The position numbers and the translations under genes were made by a program. From Geoanaerobacter sp964528055 (GTDB lineage: Bacteria; Desulfobacterota; Desulfuromonadia; Geobacterales; DSM-12255), in the NCBI GenBank assembly GCA_964528055.1, contig CAZGQM010000004.1:186001-250000 (forward strand): a stretch of DNA of 64,000 bases, read 5' to 3'. Shown here piece by piece: positions 18,424-26,359 of this stretch (the first letter of the stretch is position 1; the number at the start of each line of letters is the position of its first letter). Below the pieces are notes generated by a model. The model did not search any database, was not told where the DNA came from, and worked only from the letters and a program-made list of their open reading frames with translations.

Positions 18424-18452
18424 TTGACTAACCAGACCGTAAGGATTATGTA
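18424..18452 (+). promoter_or_regulatory. Putative promoter of the tol-pal operon
   Basis: TTGACT (18424-18429), 17-nt spacer, TATGTA (18447-18452), about 40 nt upstream of the tolQ GTG. Confidence 0.5.
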
Positions 18453-18492
18453 TTCATGAGTTGTAGTAGCTTCTTCATTCAGGGGGTTCATT

Positions 18493-19167
18493 GTGGCATT
18501 TTTCGCGGGCACCGGTCTCGTTGTCAAGCTGGTCCTAATTCTACTTCTCTTCTTCTCTGTGGTATCGTGGGCCATTATCTTATTTAAACTTCTTCAGGTA
18601 CATCGGGCTAACAACGAGTCCAACCGCTTCATGGATTTCTTCTGGAAGACCAAAAAATTCGAATCAATTCATCCGCAGTTGGACCGGTTTTCCAACTCAC
18701 CTTTAACTATTCTCTTCAGCGAAGGGTATTCCGAGTTGAAAAAGCTCATGGAGCAGGGTGAATCCAAGGTTTCTTCTGATGGAATAAGCACCGATCTGGG
18801 GGGCATCGACAATATCGCCCGCGCTCTTCGGCGTGCGACAACATCGGAGATCACCCGCTTGGAAAAGTATCTGACCTTCCTGGCCACTACTGGCTCTACC
18901 GCCCCTTTTATCGGCCTTTTTGGTACAGTCTGGGGCATAATGAATGCATTCAAAGGTATCGGCGAGACTGGTTCTGCCTCACTTGCCGTTGTTGCCCCCG
19001 GCATTGCCGAGGCCCTGATTGCAACCGCCATAGGCTTGGTGGCTGCAATACCTGCGGTTATGGGATACAACCACTTCCAGCACAAGATTAAGGTCTTGAT
19101 AGGTGAGATGGACAATTTTTCAACCGAATTCCTGAACATAGTTCAAAGAACCTTCGCTAAAAAATAA
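18493..19167 (+). CDS. tolQ: TolQ-type proton channel subunit (MotA/TolQ/ExbB family)
   Basis: Inner-membrane motor subunit that, with TolR, uses proton flow to energise TolA. 224 residues with three membrane segments: about residues 8-30, then a pair in the C-terminal half (TGSTAPFIGLFGTVWGIMNAF and the IAEALIATAIGLVAAIPAV region). The GTG start at 18493 has an AGGGGG ribosome site. Context (tolR, tolA, tolB, pal, cpoB follow) supports TolQ over ExbB. Confidence 0.94.
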   Translation: MAFFAGTGLVVKLVLILLLFFSVVSWAIILFKLLQVHRANNESNRFMDFFWKTKKFESIHPQLDRFSNSPLTILFSEGYSELKKLMEQGESKVSSDGISTDLGGIDNIARALRRATTSEITRLEKYLTFLATTGSTAPFIGLFGTVWGIMNAFKGIGETGSASLAVVAPGIAEALIATAIGLVAAIPAVMGYNHFQHKIKVLIGEMDNFSTEFLNIVQRTFAKK

Positions 19168-19187
19168 GAGGTTCTGAGGAGAAGGTA

Positions 19188-19607
19188 ATGGAAATCGGCA
19201 ATAGAAATAACTCGGACCGCGGCACAATGTCGCAGATAAACGTCACTCCGCTGGTCGACGTCATGCTGGTGCTCCTGGTTATTTTCATGGTAACTGCACC
19301 GATGATGCAGCAGGGTGTTCAGGTTAATCTTCCTAAGGCCGAGACTAAAGCACTTAAGTCACCTGAAGAGGCTGTCGTGGTCTCCATCGAAAAAAGCGGA
19401 CGCATCTTCGTGGACAAGTCGGAAATCACTCAGGGAGAGTTGAAGACTAAGCTCTCTGCTTTGCTCGTCAATCGCACGAAGAAAGAGGTATTTTTAAAAG
19501 CTGACCGCGATGTCCCTTACGGCGAGGTGGTAAAGACCATGGCACAGATCAAGGGGGCAGGAGTCGAGCGGCTCGGGATGGTCACGGAGCCAGCCGAGCG
19601 GCAATGA
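19188..19607 (+). CDS. tolR: TolR/ExbD-family protein
   Basis: Second motor subunit. 139 residues with one N-terminal membrane helix that contains the proton-path Asp (INVTPLVDVMLVLLVIFMV). A periplasmic domain follows (VFLKADRDVPYGEVVKTMAQIKGAGV). It begins 21 nt after tolQ, and its end overlaps the next start by 4 nt. Confidence 0.95.
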   Translation: MEIGNRNNSDRGTMSQINVTPLVDVMLVLLVIFMVTAPMMQQGVQVNLPKAETKALKSPEEAVVVSIEKSGRIFVDKSEITQGELKTKLSALLVNRTKKEVFLKADRDVPYGEVVKTMAQIKGAGVERLGMVTEPAERQ

Positions 19608-20368
19608 CCCCCCCTTTCAGACGAAGCGATACGGGGCTCGGGGGCTCCTTTCTTGTCTCCCTCCTGGCCCATTTTTCCATCTATGGAGTGGTTGCCTGGT
19701 TCCATTTTTTCCCTCCCCTACGCGTTACCGAGGCTCCGGTATACTATGTGGATATGGTTAATCTTCCCGTAGCCGAGCCTCAGGCAGGCCTCCCCGCCGT
19801 GCCGCAGGGAACTCCGGCTTCGGCCACTCCACCTGCACCTGCCAAACCTTCACCCGAGATGAAACTACCGGCTAAGCCAACCAACCGTCCCATACCAGTG
19901 GTTAAAACGAAACCTGTTGCTCCGCAGTCCGCAGCTGAGAGTTCCAGAGATTTTGAAGAACGTCTGGCGCACCTGGAGAAGACCAGCGAGGCCAGGCACG
20001 AGGCAGCTGCCCTGGATGCGCTTCGGAAAAAAACTGCATCCAGGGGAGGACAGGCCGGCATTCCTGGCGGGACAGGACGTGAGTCAGGCAGTGATTATGC
20101 TAGCTACATCCGTTCAAGGCTGGTGGATGCATTCAAAACCACAATCGCATTCCAGGAGAAGAATCCGAAAGTGGTTATTGTTATCATTATTGACAGGAAT
20201 GGCCGTGTCGTGAAAACACGCATTGAGCGTTCTTCCGGCGACCGATTGTTCGAGGACTCCGTTAATCGAGCCATAGTCCGTGCAGAGAAAGAGTTTAGAC
20301 CTCCCCCTGGCGGCGGGACTTTCGAATATGGGTTCATCTTCAGCCCCCAAGGAGTTGGGAAACAGTAG
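19604..20368 (+). CDS. tolA: TolA-like envelope-spanning protein with TonB-type C-terminus
   Basis: 254 residues: one N-terminal membrane anchor (about residues 14-34), a Pro/Ala-rich stretch (about 60-115), a charged helical segment, and a C-terminal TonB/TolA domain (VVIVIIIDRNGRVVKTRIERSSGDRLFEDSVNRAI by its core residues). It is much shorter in the helical middle than E. coli TolA and could be called a TonB-like protein. Its position between tolR and tolB argues for the TolA role of linking the inner-membrane motor to TolB/Pal. Confidence 0.88.
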   Translation: MTPPFRRSDTGLGGSFLVSLLAHFSIYGVVAWFHFFPPLRVTEAPVYYVDMVNLPVAEPQAGLPAVPQGTPASATPPAPAKPSPEMKLPAKPTNRPIPVVKTKPVAPQSAAESSRDFEERLAHLEKTSEARHEAAALDALRKKTASRGGQAGIPGGTGRESGSDYASYIRSRLVDAFKTTIAFQEKNPKVVIVIIIDRNGRVVKTRIERSSGDRLFEDSVNRAIVRAEKEFRPPPGGGTFEYGFIFSPQGVGKQ

Positions 20369-20382
20369 GCTCAGGATACTTC

Positions 20383-21678
20383 ATGAAACGTATGCTTTTT
20401 TCTACCCTTCTCATCTTTACCATCTTCGTCGCGCCGACCCGGCTTACTGGTCAGCAGGGGTACCTGGAGGTCTCTGCACCCGGAAATCGCAAGCTCCAGC
20501 TCTCCCTGGCAGTTCCAGTAGCCATGGGAGGGGCACCACAGACCGATCTTGTCCGGGAGATCACCGATGTCTTCAAATTCGACCTGACCCTAGCGGGACC
20601 ATTCAACGTGATGCAGAGCCAGGCGACCGAGTCCCAAAGCGGGATCCGCCTCGGGGAGTTTGATCTCTCCTCCTGGCGAGCCGCCGGAACGGATCTGCTT
20701 ATCAAATGCGGCTACACCGTCACCGGTAACACGATTTCGGTGGAGTTCCGCCTGTTTGACGTTCAGACTGAACGCGAACTGGCGGCAAAACGCTACACTG
20801 GAACAAAACCGGACATCAGGCGTATAGTCCATACCTTTGCCGACGATATCATGTCTACCATGACAGGGATTCGTGGGCCATTCACCTCCAAGATCGCCTT
20901 TGTCTCGAATGCTACCGGAAACAAAGAGATTTACCTGATGGACTACGACGGTTATAATATTCAGCGAATTACGAAGAATGGCTCCATAAACCTCTATCCG
21001 GATTTTTCACCTAACGGACGCGAAATCGTCTTTACCTCCTACAAGAGGGGGAACCCGGACCTCTATCGACGCGAACTTTTCAGCGGCGCTGAGGCCCGCG
21101 TAACAAAAGTACACGGGACCAACATCACCGGCGTTTTTTCGCCTGACGGCAACCGGATAGCGCTCTCCATGAGTAAAGACGGAAATGCCGAGATTTACAT
21201 CCTCAGCAAAGATGGCAAAGAGCTGGCACGTCTCACCAGCCACGACTCGATCGATATTTCACCAGCATGGTCGCCTGACGGCTCTAAGATGGCTTTTGTA
21301 TCCGACCGGCTTGGAAAGCCGCAGATATATGTAATGGATTCTGATGGCAGAAATCTCCGGCGGCTTACCACGAGTGGAGCATATAATGTGAGCCCTCGCT
21401 GGTCGCCTCGTGGGGACAAAATTGCCTACGCCCGGCAGATGAATGGCGGCTTCCAGATATTTTCCATCGACCCTGATGGGAGCAATGACCAGCAGCTTAC
21501 CAACGAAGGGAGCAACGAGCATCCTCGCTGGTCATCGGACAGTCGATTCATAGCCTTCAGCTCCAAAAGAGGTGGTCGAGAAGCGATCTTTGTGATGCGG
21601 GGAGACGGAAATGGTCAGGTAAAAGTTTCTCGCGGAAAGTCGGCCGATTCCCAACCAGTCTGGTCACCCCGATGGTAG
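20383..21678 (+). CDS. tolB: Tol-Pal system protein TolB
   Basis: Periplasmic protein that binds Pal and TolA. 431 residues with a signal peptide (LLIFTIFVAPTRLTG), an N-terminal alpha/beta domain to about residue 160, and a six-bladed beta-propeller. The propeller shows repeating WSPDGSKMAFVSDRLGKPQIYVMD-type blades (PDFSPNGREIVFTS, PAWSPDGSKMAFVS, PRWSPRGDKIAYAR, PRWSSDSRFIAFSS). It starts 14 nt after tolA. Confidence 0.97.
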   Translation: MKRMLFSTLLIFTIFVAPTRLTGQQGYLEVSAPGNRKLQLSLAVPVAMGGAPQTDLVREITDVFKFDLTLAGPFNVMQSQATESQSGIRLGEFDLSSWRAAGTDLLIKCGYTVTGNTISVEFRLFDVQTERELAAKRYTGTKPDIRRIVHTFADDIMSTMTGIRGPFTSKIAFVSNATGNKEIYLMDYDGYNIQRITKNGSINLYPDFSPNGREIVFTSYKRGNPDLYRRELFSGAEARVTKVHGTNITGVFSPDGNRIALSMSKDGNAEIYILSKDGKELARLTSHDSIDISPAWSPDGSKMAFVSDRLGKPQIYVMDSDGRNLRRLTTSGAYNVSPRWSPRGDKIAYARQMNGGFQIFSIDPDGSNDQQLTNEGSNEHPRWSSDSRFIAFSSKRGGREAIFVMRGDGNGQVKVSRGKSADSQPVWSPRW

Positions 21679-21708
21679 GTATTTTTCTATAAGATTACTG
21701 AAGAATGA

Positions 21709-21736
21709 TTGAAAATGAAATATCGTTGTGTATAAT
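21709..21736 (+). promoter_or_regulatory. Internal promoter upstream of pal
   Basis: TTGAAA (21709-21714), 16-nt spacer, perfect TATAAT (21731-21736) in the 136-bp gap between tolB and pal. It would allow pal to be made in excess of the Tol proteins. Confidence 0.65.
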
Positions 21737-21814
21737 TGGCTTCATGTTGCCCCAATATATGAAAGTAATCATCCTTAACCCGATGATATTCAGTCCAGTT
21801 TAAAGGAGGAAGAG

Positions 21815-22393
21815 ATGCGTAAAGTTGTCTATGTAAGTGGCCTGGTGCTCTGCTTTGGAGCTTTCGTTTTGAGCGGCTGCGCAAAGCAGGAGCTGGTGAA
21901 AAAAGATGAGCCTGTGGTTTCTCAGGCCCCGACCAAAGCGTCAGAGCCGATTAAATCGCCCGTCAAGGAAGAACCCATTGCTTCTAGTCCCATCAAGGAA
22001 GCAGCAGTTATCCGGGACGAGACATCTGCAAGTTCAGGATTCAAGGAGCAGACAGAGAAGTTAATGGGAACGGTATATTTCGATTTCGACTCCTCAACAT
22101 TGTCGAAAACCTCCCGAGACACCCTTTCCTCAACCGCTGATCTGCTTCTGAAGAAAAAACCGACCCTCAAAATCCAGATAGAAGGGCACTGCGACGAGCG
22201 TGGCTCTGCGGAATACAACCTCGCCCTCGGCGAGCGACGGGCAAAATCAGCCATGAGTTACCTGGTAACTCTCGGTGTCGCTGCCGACCGGATATCAATA
22301 ATCAGCTACGGCAAGGAAAAACCTGCTGATCCTGGTCACGACGATGCCTCCTGGGCCAAGAACCGACGTGACGAGTTCTTAGTTGCCAAATAG
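21815..22393 (+). CDS. pal: Peptidoglycan-associated lipoprotein Pal
   Basis: Outer-membrane lipoprotein that binds peptidoglycan. 192 residues with lipobox FVLSGC, a Pro/Lys-rich linker of about 60 residues, and a C-terminal OmpA domain. The OmpA domain carries the VYFDFDSSTLS and EGHCDERGSAEYNLALGERR signatures. The ribosome site (AAAGGAGGAA) is strong. It has its own promoter and a terminator, so it is a partly independent unit within the tol cluster. Confidence 0.97.
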   Translation: MRKVVYVSGLVLCFGAFVLSGCAKQELVKKDEPVVSQAPTKASEPIKSPVKEEPIASSPIKEAAVIRDETSASSGFKEQTEKLMGTVYFDFDSSTLSKTSRDTLSSTADLLLKKKPTLKIQIEGHCDERGSAEYNLALGERRAKSAMSYLVTLGVAADRISIISYGKEKPADPGHDDASWAKNRRDEFLVAK

Positions 22394-22414
22394 CTCCTGC
22401 AGAGGGGACATTTC

Positions 22415-22441
22415 AAAGGAGCCGGCTACGGCTCCTTTTTT
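22415..22441 (+). terminator. Terminator after pal
   Basis: AAAGGAGCC pairs with GGCTCCTTT across a short loop, followed by a T run. It lies 22 nt after the pal stop and before cpoB, so cpoB expression would need read-through or a further promoter. Confidence 0.8.
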
Positions 22442-22482
22442 CGTTAAGCGCTTATTGACAGGCTTTGAAAGAAAGGAATTAC

Positions 22483-23307
22483 ATGAATTTTTCGAGAATC
22501 GGACTATCTGGAGTAATGCTGCTCATCGTTGCCGGCTGTGCAACCAGAAACGATCTGGCTGGGTTGCAGCAGGACCTGGATGAGGTAAAGGGGCGAACCC
22601 TCAAGATGGAAAAGGAACTGGGAGGGGTTCGGAGTGAAACTCGCGAAGGGATGGAAAAGAACCTCAAGGGATTCCAGGGCGACATTGACTCCCTGAGAAA
22701 GACAACTGCCGACATTCAAGCGAGCATGGAGGGATACAAGGTAGACCTCCAGGTAATGGCTGGCAAGGTTGACGATCTGGCCCTGCAGATTAAAAAGCCG
22801 GCCGATGACCTGGTACTTCTCAAGGAAGACGCTGAGAGGCGCCAGACAGGGGCAGAAAAGCGCCTGGAGAAAACTGAGAAAGGGCTGGAGGAGCTTCAGA
22901 AACTGGTGGCAGATCTTCGCAACCGCGAAGCGGAGAAAACCCCTGACGCAATCTATCAACGGGGAATTGATGCATACCGAGCAAACGATTTCCCTAAATC
23001 CCGCGAACAGTTCAGCAGGTTCTTAGAGCTTTTCCCCAAACATGAACTAACGGCAAATGCTCACTACTGGCTGGGTGAAAACTACTATTCCGAAAAGGTT
23101 TACGATCAGGCAATACTTGAATTTGAAAAAGTCATAAAAGACTTTCCCACGAAGGGAAAAGTACCGGCAGCCCTCCTTAAGCAAGGGATGTCGTTCAAGG
23201 AGCTGGGAGACATAAAAAGTGCCAGATTCGTTTATAAGAAACTTATAGAAGGTTACCCGCTGGCAGATGAGGTAAAGGCTGCAAAAGCCAAGCTCAAGGA
23301 ACTCTGA
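22483..23307 (+). CDS. cpoB: Tol-Pal associated TPR lipoprotein CpoB/YbgF-like
   Basis: Coordinates cell-wall synthesis with outer-membrane constriction in the Tol-Pal system (family role). 274 residues from the ATG at 22483, preceded by GAAAGGA. A longer frame from a TTG at 22465 would spoil the signal. It has the lipobox LLIVAGC, so unlike the E. coli periplasmic protein it is probably lipidated. A long coiled coil follows (about residues 25-150), then three TPR units ending in KAAKAKLKEL. Confidence 0.92.
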   Translation: MNFSRIGLSGVMLLIVAGCATRNDLAGLQQDLDEVKGRTLKMEKELGGVRSETREGMEKNLKGFQGDIDSLRKTTADIQASMEGYKVDLQVMAGKVDDLALQIKKPADDLVLLKEDAERRQTGAEKRLEKTEKGLEELQKLVADLRNREAEKTPDAIYQRGIDAYRANDFPKSREQFSRFLELFPKHELTANAHYWLGENYYSEKVYDQAILEFEKVIKDFPTKGKVPAALLKQGMSFKELGDIKSARFVYKKLIEGYPLADEVKAAKAKLKEL

Positions 23308-23344
23308 AATGGAAAAGGCGGGGAATCCCCGCCTTTTCCATTTC
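23306..23344. terminator. Bidirectional terminator between cpoB and the tat gene
   Basis: A 39-nt perfect inverted repeat (GAAATGGAAAAGGCGGGGA, one-base centre, then its complement) lies between convergent genes. It overlaps the last bases of cpoB. The A/T arms give a T-rich 3' side on either strand. Confidence 0.85.
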
Positions 23345-23359
23345 AGCTCTTTTATCGGC

Positions 23360-23656
23360 TCAGGCCTTGGGGATCTGGGAAGCGCCTTCCTTTTTTAGTG
23401 TTTCCGTGTTTGCATAGGTCGCCTCTGCATTCTTCAATGCCTTTTCCTTGTCCGCTGCTTCGCGGGCCAGTTTCTCAGTATCATCCGTGGCTTTTGCCTC
23501 TTCAGAGATATTCTGGCGGAAATCCTCCGAGGCCCGTTTGAACTCAGCAAGTCCCTTCCCGAGAGAGCGGGCAATATCAGGTAGTTTCTGAGGACCGATC
23601 ACGATGAGTGCTATAACCAGGATTACTATCAATTCGGGCATTCCGATACCAAACAT
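23360..23656 (-). CDS. Twin-arginine translocase TatA/TatB-family subunit
   Basis: Component of the Tat export pathway for folded proteins. 98 residues from the ATG at 23656 (MFGIGMPELIVILVIALIVIGP). It has a single N-terminal membrane helix, the hinge GPQKLPDIARSLGKGLAEFKRA, an amphipathic helix, and an Ala/Lys/Glu-rich tail of about 50 residues. The residues around the hinge are shared by TatA and TatB; the tail length leans to TatB. No tatC is nearby. The short upstream extension to 23680 has no separate support. Confidence 0.88.
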   Translation of the reverse strand: MFGIGMPELIVILVIALIVIGPQKLPDIARSLGKGLAEFKRASEDFRQNISEEAKATDDTEKLAREAADKEKALKNAEATYANTETLKKEGASQIPKA

Positions 23657-23689
23657 GTCGGCCTCACTTTCGCTCTGCAATCTTGAATG

Positions 23690-23718
23690 ATAATAGTTTC
23701 TTTACCCGCATGTGTCAA
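23690..23718 (-). promoter_or_regulatory. Sigma-70 promoter of the tat gene
   Basis: Minus strand perfect TTGACA (23713-23718), 17-nt spacer, TATTAT (23690-23695). Confidence 0.7.
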
Positions 23719-23738
23719 GATGCTGTATCGCTGAGCGC

Positions 23739-23767
23739 TTGACCCTCCAGCACAACAGGCGTATATA
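23739..23767 (+). promoter_or_regulatory. Sigma-70 promoter of the cyclophilin gene
   Basis: TTGACC (23739-23744), 17-nt spacer, TATATA (23762-23767), 33 nt before the ATG. Confidence 0.6.
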
Positions 23768-23800
23768 CAACTGACTCATCCATTTCAAGGAGGCATATCC

Positions 23801-24382
23801 ATGTTAAAAAAGGTATTAGTGGCCCTTACTCTCTGCATACTGGCTTCCACCGTCTGCCTCGCTGAGCAGCCTGCGTCAAAGAACCCGGTGATAGTTATGG
23901 AGACCAGTCTGGGCAACATAAAGATCGAGCTGTTCCAGAAAGAAGCCCCTATCTCGGTTAAGAATTTTCTCGACTACGCCAATAGCGGCTACTATGCAGG
24001 GACGATCTTTCACAGGGTTATTCCAGGCTTTATGGCGCAGGGTGGCGGTCTGACCGTTGAACTGCAGCCGAAACCAGGCACCAGACCTCCTATAAAAAAT
24101 GAGGCGGACAATAACCTGAAGAATGATCGGGGCACTATTGCAATGGCCCGTACATCCGATCCCAACAGCGCGACCTCCCAGTTCTTCATCAACGTAAACA
24201 ATAACAGCAGCCTCAACCGACCAAGCCCCGATGGGTCCGGTTATGCGGTCTTCGGAAAGGTAATCGACGGGATGGATGTCGTCGACAAGATAGTCTCGAC
24301 CCCACAGGAGCGGAAAAACGCCGTATTCCAAAACGTTCCAAAGATACCGGTACTGATCAACTCAGTAAAAGCAGTGAAGTAG
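23801..24382 (+). CDS. Secreted cyclophilin-type peptidyl-prolyl cis-trans isomerase
   Basis: Catalyses prolyl isomerisation, here in the periplasm. 193 residues with a cleavable signal peptide (LVALTLCILASTVCLA). A full cyclophilin domain follows: FHRVIPGFMAQGGG, SQFFINVNNNSSL and YAVFGKVIDGMDVVDKI. The catalytic Arg (in FHRV) and the substrate-pocket Phe/Gln residues are present. The ribosome site (AAGGAGG) is strong. Single gene. Confidence 0.95.
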   Translation: MLKKVLVALTLCILASTVCLAEQPASKNPVIVMETSLGNIKIELFQKEAPISVKNFLDYANSGYYAGTIFHRVIPGFMAQGGGLTVELQPKPGTRPPIKNEADNNLKNDRGTIAMARTSDPNSATSQFFINVNNNSSLNRPSPDGSGYAVFGKVIDGMDVVDKIVSTPQERKNAVFQNVPKIPVLINSVKAVK

Positions 24383-24401
24383 GATTGGAGGGAGCCGCAG
24401 G

Positions 24402-24424
24402 GAGCCCTCTTGATTACAGGGCTC
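24402..24424 (+). terminator. Weak terminator-like hairpin after the cyclophilin gene
   Basis: GAGCCCT/AGGGCTC stem with a 9-nt loop, followed only by GCGTTT. The lack of a clear T run lowers confidence. Confidence 0.35.
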
Positions 24425-24492
24425 GCGTTTCCAACTCGGTTTGCCGGGGCGCTTGTTAAAGTCGTATGGTGTTCTTGCTTAGCTGAGGCTCG

Positions 24493-25539
24493 TCACCCTC
24501 CGAGCCCTGAGCGGATCGCCGCCACCAGTTTACGGTGGTCCACCGGTTTTGGCAGGAAGACGACGTTGAGTGCGTCGATGGCGGCGCTGTCGACGATATC
24601 ATCGGTATAGCCACTCGCAAGGATAATCGGCAAATCCGGAGCTTGCTTCCGCATCTGCTTGATGGCCTCCCTACCGTTCATGCGCGGCATGATCATGTCG
24701 ATTACCGCCGCCTTGATCTCCTCTCGATACTCCTCGAAGAGTCCCAGAGCCTCCAGCCCGTCGACGGCAGTCAGGACTCTATAGCCATACTGAACGAGTA
24801 TTTCACTGGTTATCCTCAACACTTCAGGATCATCGTCTACCAACAGCACGGTCTCATGACCATACAGCATCGCGGTTTCAAATTCGGATGATGAATGTTG
24901 CGACAACCTATTCCCTTCTGAAATAGGGAGATAGACCCTTATCACCGAGCCTTCCATGGCAGGATTAACATACACACGGCTGCAACAACGGTCATAGCGA
25001 GCAATGGCGTCGTGCGATTTTTTCATCAGAGCCCGAAACTCCTCTGCTTTGGCTTGGCGCATGGATTCATCGCGCTTGCATTCGCTGATGTCCATGAAAG
25101 ACATCAGAGCATGTATTTGTCCATCGAGTGCAGCCGCCTCAACGCAGTACAGCAACCACGACTCTATTGAGCTTCCGTTCGATCCGACCACCATGTCGGA
25201 TGTCTCGCCGCGAGCGGGGAGTCCGCTTCTCAAGACCTCCCGTAGGGCTCGCATGATAGTGCATGAGTCGCACGCAGGAGAATTGCCACACCCCTCGAGT
25301 TCCAATGGAGCATTGACACATTTCAGGAGTGTGCCGAAGCGGTTGTTGGGAAGTGCCTCGTCAAGATCTTTACAGTATTCCCGGAATGACGAGTTGACCC
25401 GCACCACCTCCATCCGGTCATCAATCAGGAGCATGGGCATCGGCATCCTTTCCAAAACGTTACCGAGATTGTCCAATCGCTTGAGTGGATGGAGTGAGTC
25501 ATAGTGCATGGTTAAATACTCGTCGGACAGAGGGGACAT
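24493..25539 (-). CDS. Degenerate hybrid sensor: PAS - truncated PAS - receiver, kinase core missing
   Basis: 348 residues. Residues about 25-155 form a PAS domain with a CGNSPACDSC cysteine cluster, closing with the PAS/PAC tail FMDISECKRD. A second PAS begins at about 165 (FRALMKKSHDAIARYDR, RVYVNPAME). After Glu196 the sequence jumps to GSVIRVYLPIS, which is how the very end of a histidine-kinase ATPase domain reads. A complete receiver follows (VLLVDDDPEVLRI, DMIMPRMNG, LPKPVD). The dimerisation/His and ATP-binding parts are absent, as if about 250-300 codons had been deleted in frame. It may now act as a receiver-only sensor. No Shine-Dalgarno is obvious; a Met at 25509 is an alternative start. 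Confidence 0.75.
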   Translation of the reverse strand: MSPLSDEYLTMHYDSLHPLKRLDNLGNVLERMPMPMLLIDDRMEVVRVNSSFREYCKDLDEALPNNRFGTLLKCVNAPLELEGCGNSPACDSCTIMRALREVLRSGLPARGETSDMVVGSNGSSIESWLLYCVEAAALDGQIHALMSFMDISECKRDESMRQAKAEEFRALMKKSHDAIARYDRCCSRVYVNPAMEGSVIRVYLPISEGNRLSQHSSSEFETAMLYGHETVLLVDDDPEVLRITSEILVQYGYRVLTAVDGLEALGLFEEYREEIKAAVIDMIMPRMNGREAIKQMRKQAPDLPIILASGYTDDIVDSAAIDALNVVFLPKPVDHRKLVAAIRSGLGG

Positions 25540-25708
25540 TCGCGATGCTCATAGCCAAGCCATGTCAAATCAAAACTGCCCTATTGGATACTGTAACGTA
25601 TTCATCCGGATGTTACATGCTGCGATTATCGGAAGGAGGGGGGGGTAGGGATAACCCTAGTGAAGGAAAAGCAAGTGATGAACTATGGGGCCTGATTCAC
25701 TCTTCAGA

Positions 25709-26359
25709 TCATTCGATGGAGATCAGGCCTGTGCGCAGCGCATAGGTGGTGAGATGTGCGATGCTATTCAGCCCGAGCTTTTTTCTGATATTCATGCGAT
25801 GTGTCTCGATCATTTTGATGCTGACGCCGAGTGTAAAGGCTATTTCCTTGGTGTTATTCCCCTCGGCGGTGAGCTTCAGTACTTCCTGCTCACGCTTGGT
25901 AAGTGCCTGAGCGATCCGCTCGGAAACGGACTCTTGAGCGAACCTCTTGATCAGGATTTCCGTGGCCCCGGCACAGAGATAAGGCTTGCCAGCGTATACC
26001 GTACGTATGGCCGCCACCAGTTCCTCTGCGGCACAATCCTTTGCGAGGTACCCTCTGGCTCCGGCCTCCAGGCTTTCGAGGACGCAATTCTTGTCCATAA
26101 GCATGGAGAGTATCAGGACCATGATACGGGAATTTTTCGCCAAGATGCATCTCGTCGCCTCGATCCCTCCCATATCCGGTAGAGTCAGATCCATCACCAC
26201 CACATCGGGTGAATGCAGCAAGGTCTTTTCAACAGCTTCCTTGCCATCGGAGGCTTCAGCCACGACATCGAAGCCTTCCTCCCCTTTCAGGAGGGAAGCC
26301 AGACCATCCCGCATAATTTTGTGATCATCGACCAGAAGCACTTTAATCTTCATCTTCAT
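25709..26359 (-). CDS. NarL/LuxR-family response regulator
   Basis: 216 residues from the ATG at 26359, which overlaps the stop of the upstream kinase by 4 nt (ATGA). The receiver domain has phospho-acceptor Asp57 (VVVMDLTLPD) and the switch residues LILSM and LAKD. The C-terminal LuxR-type helix-turn-helix reads LTKREQEVLKLTAEGNNTKEIAFTL by its key residues. It is the output partner of the coupled REC-HisKA_3 kinase; targets unknown. The intergenic stretch to 25539 (about 170 bp) shows nothing recognisable. Confidence 0.93.
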   Translation of the reverse strand: MKMKIKVLLVDDHKIMRDGLASLLKGEEGFDVVAEASDGKEAVEKTLLHSPDVVVMDLTLPDMGGIEATRCILAKNSRIMVLILSMLMDKNCVLESLEAGARGYLAKDCAAEELVAAIRTVYAGKPYLCAGATEILIKRFAQESVSERIAQALTKREQEVLKLTAEGNNTKEIAFTLGVSIKMIETHRMNIRKKLGLNSIAHLTTYALRTGLISIE

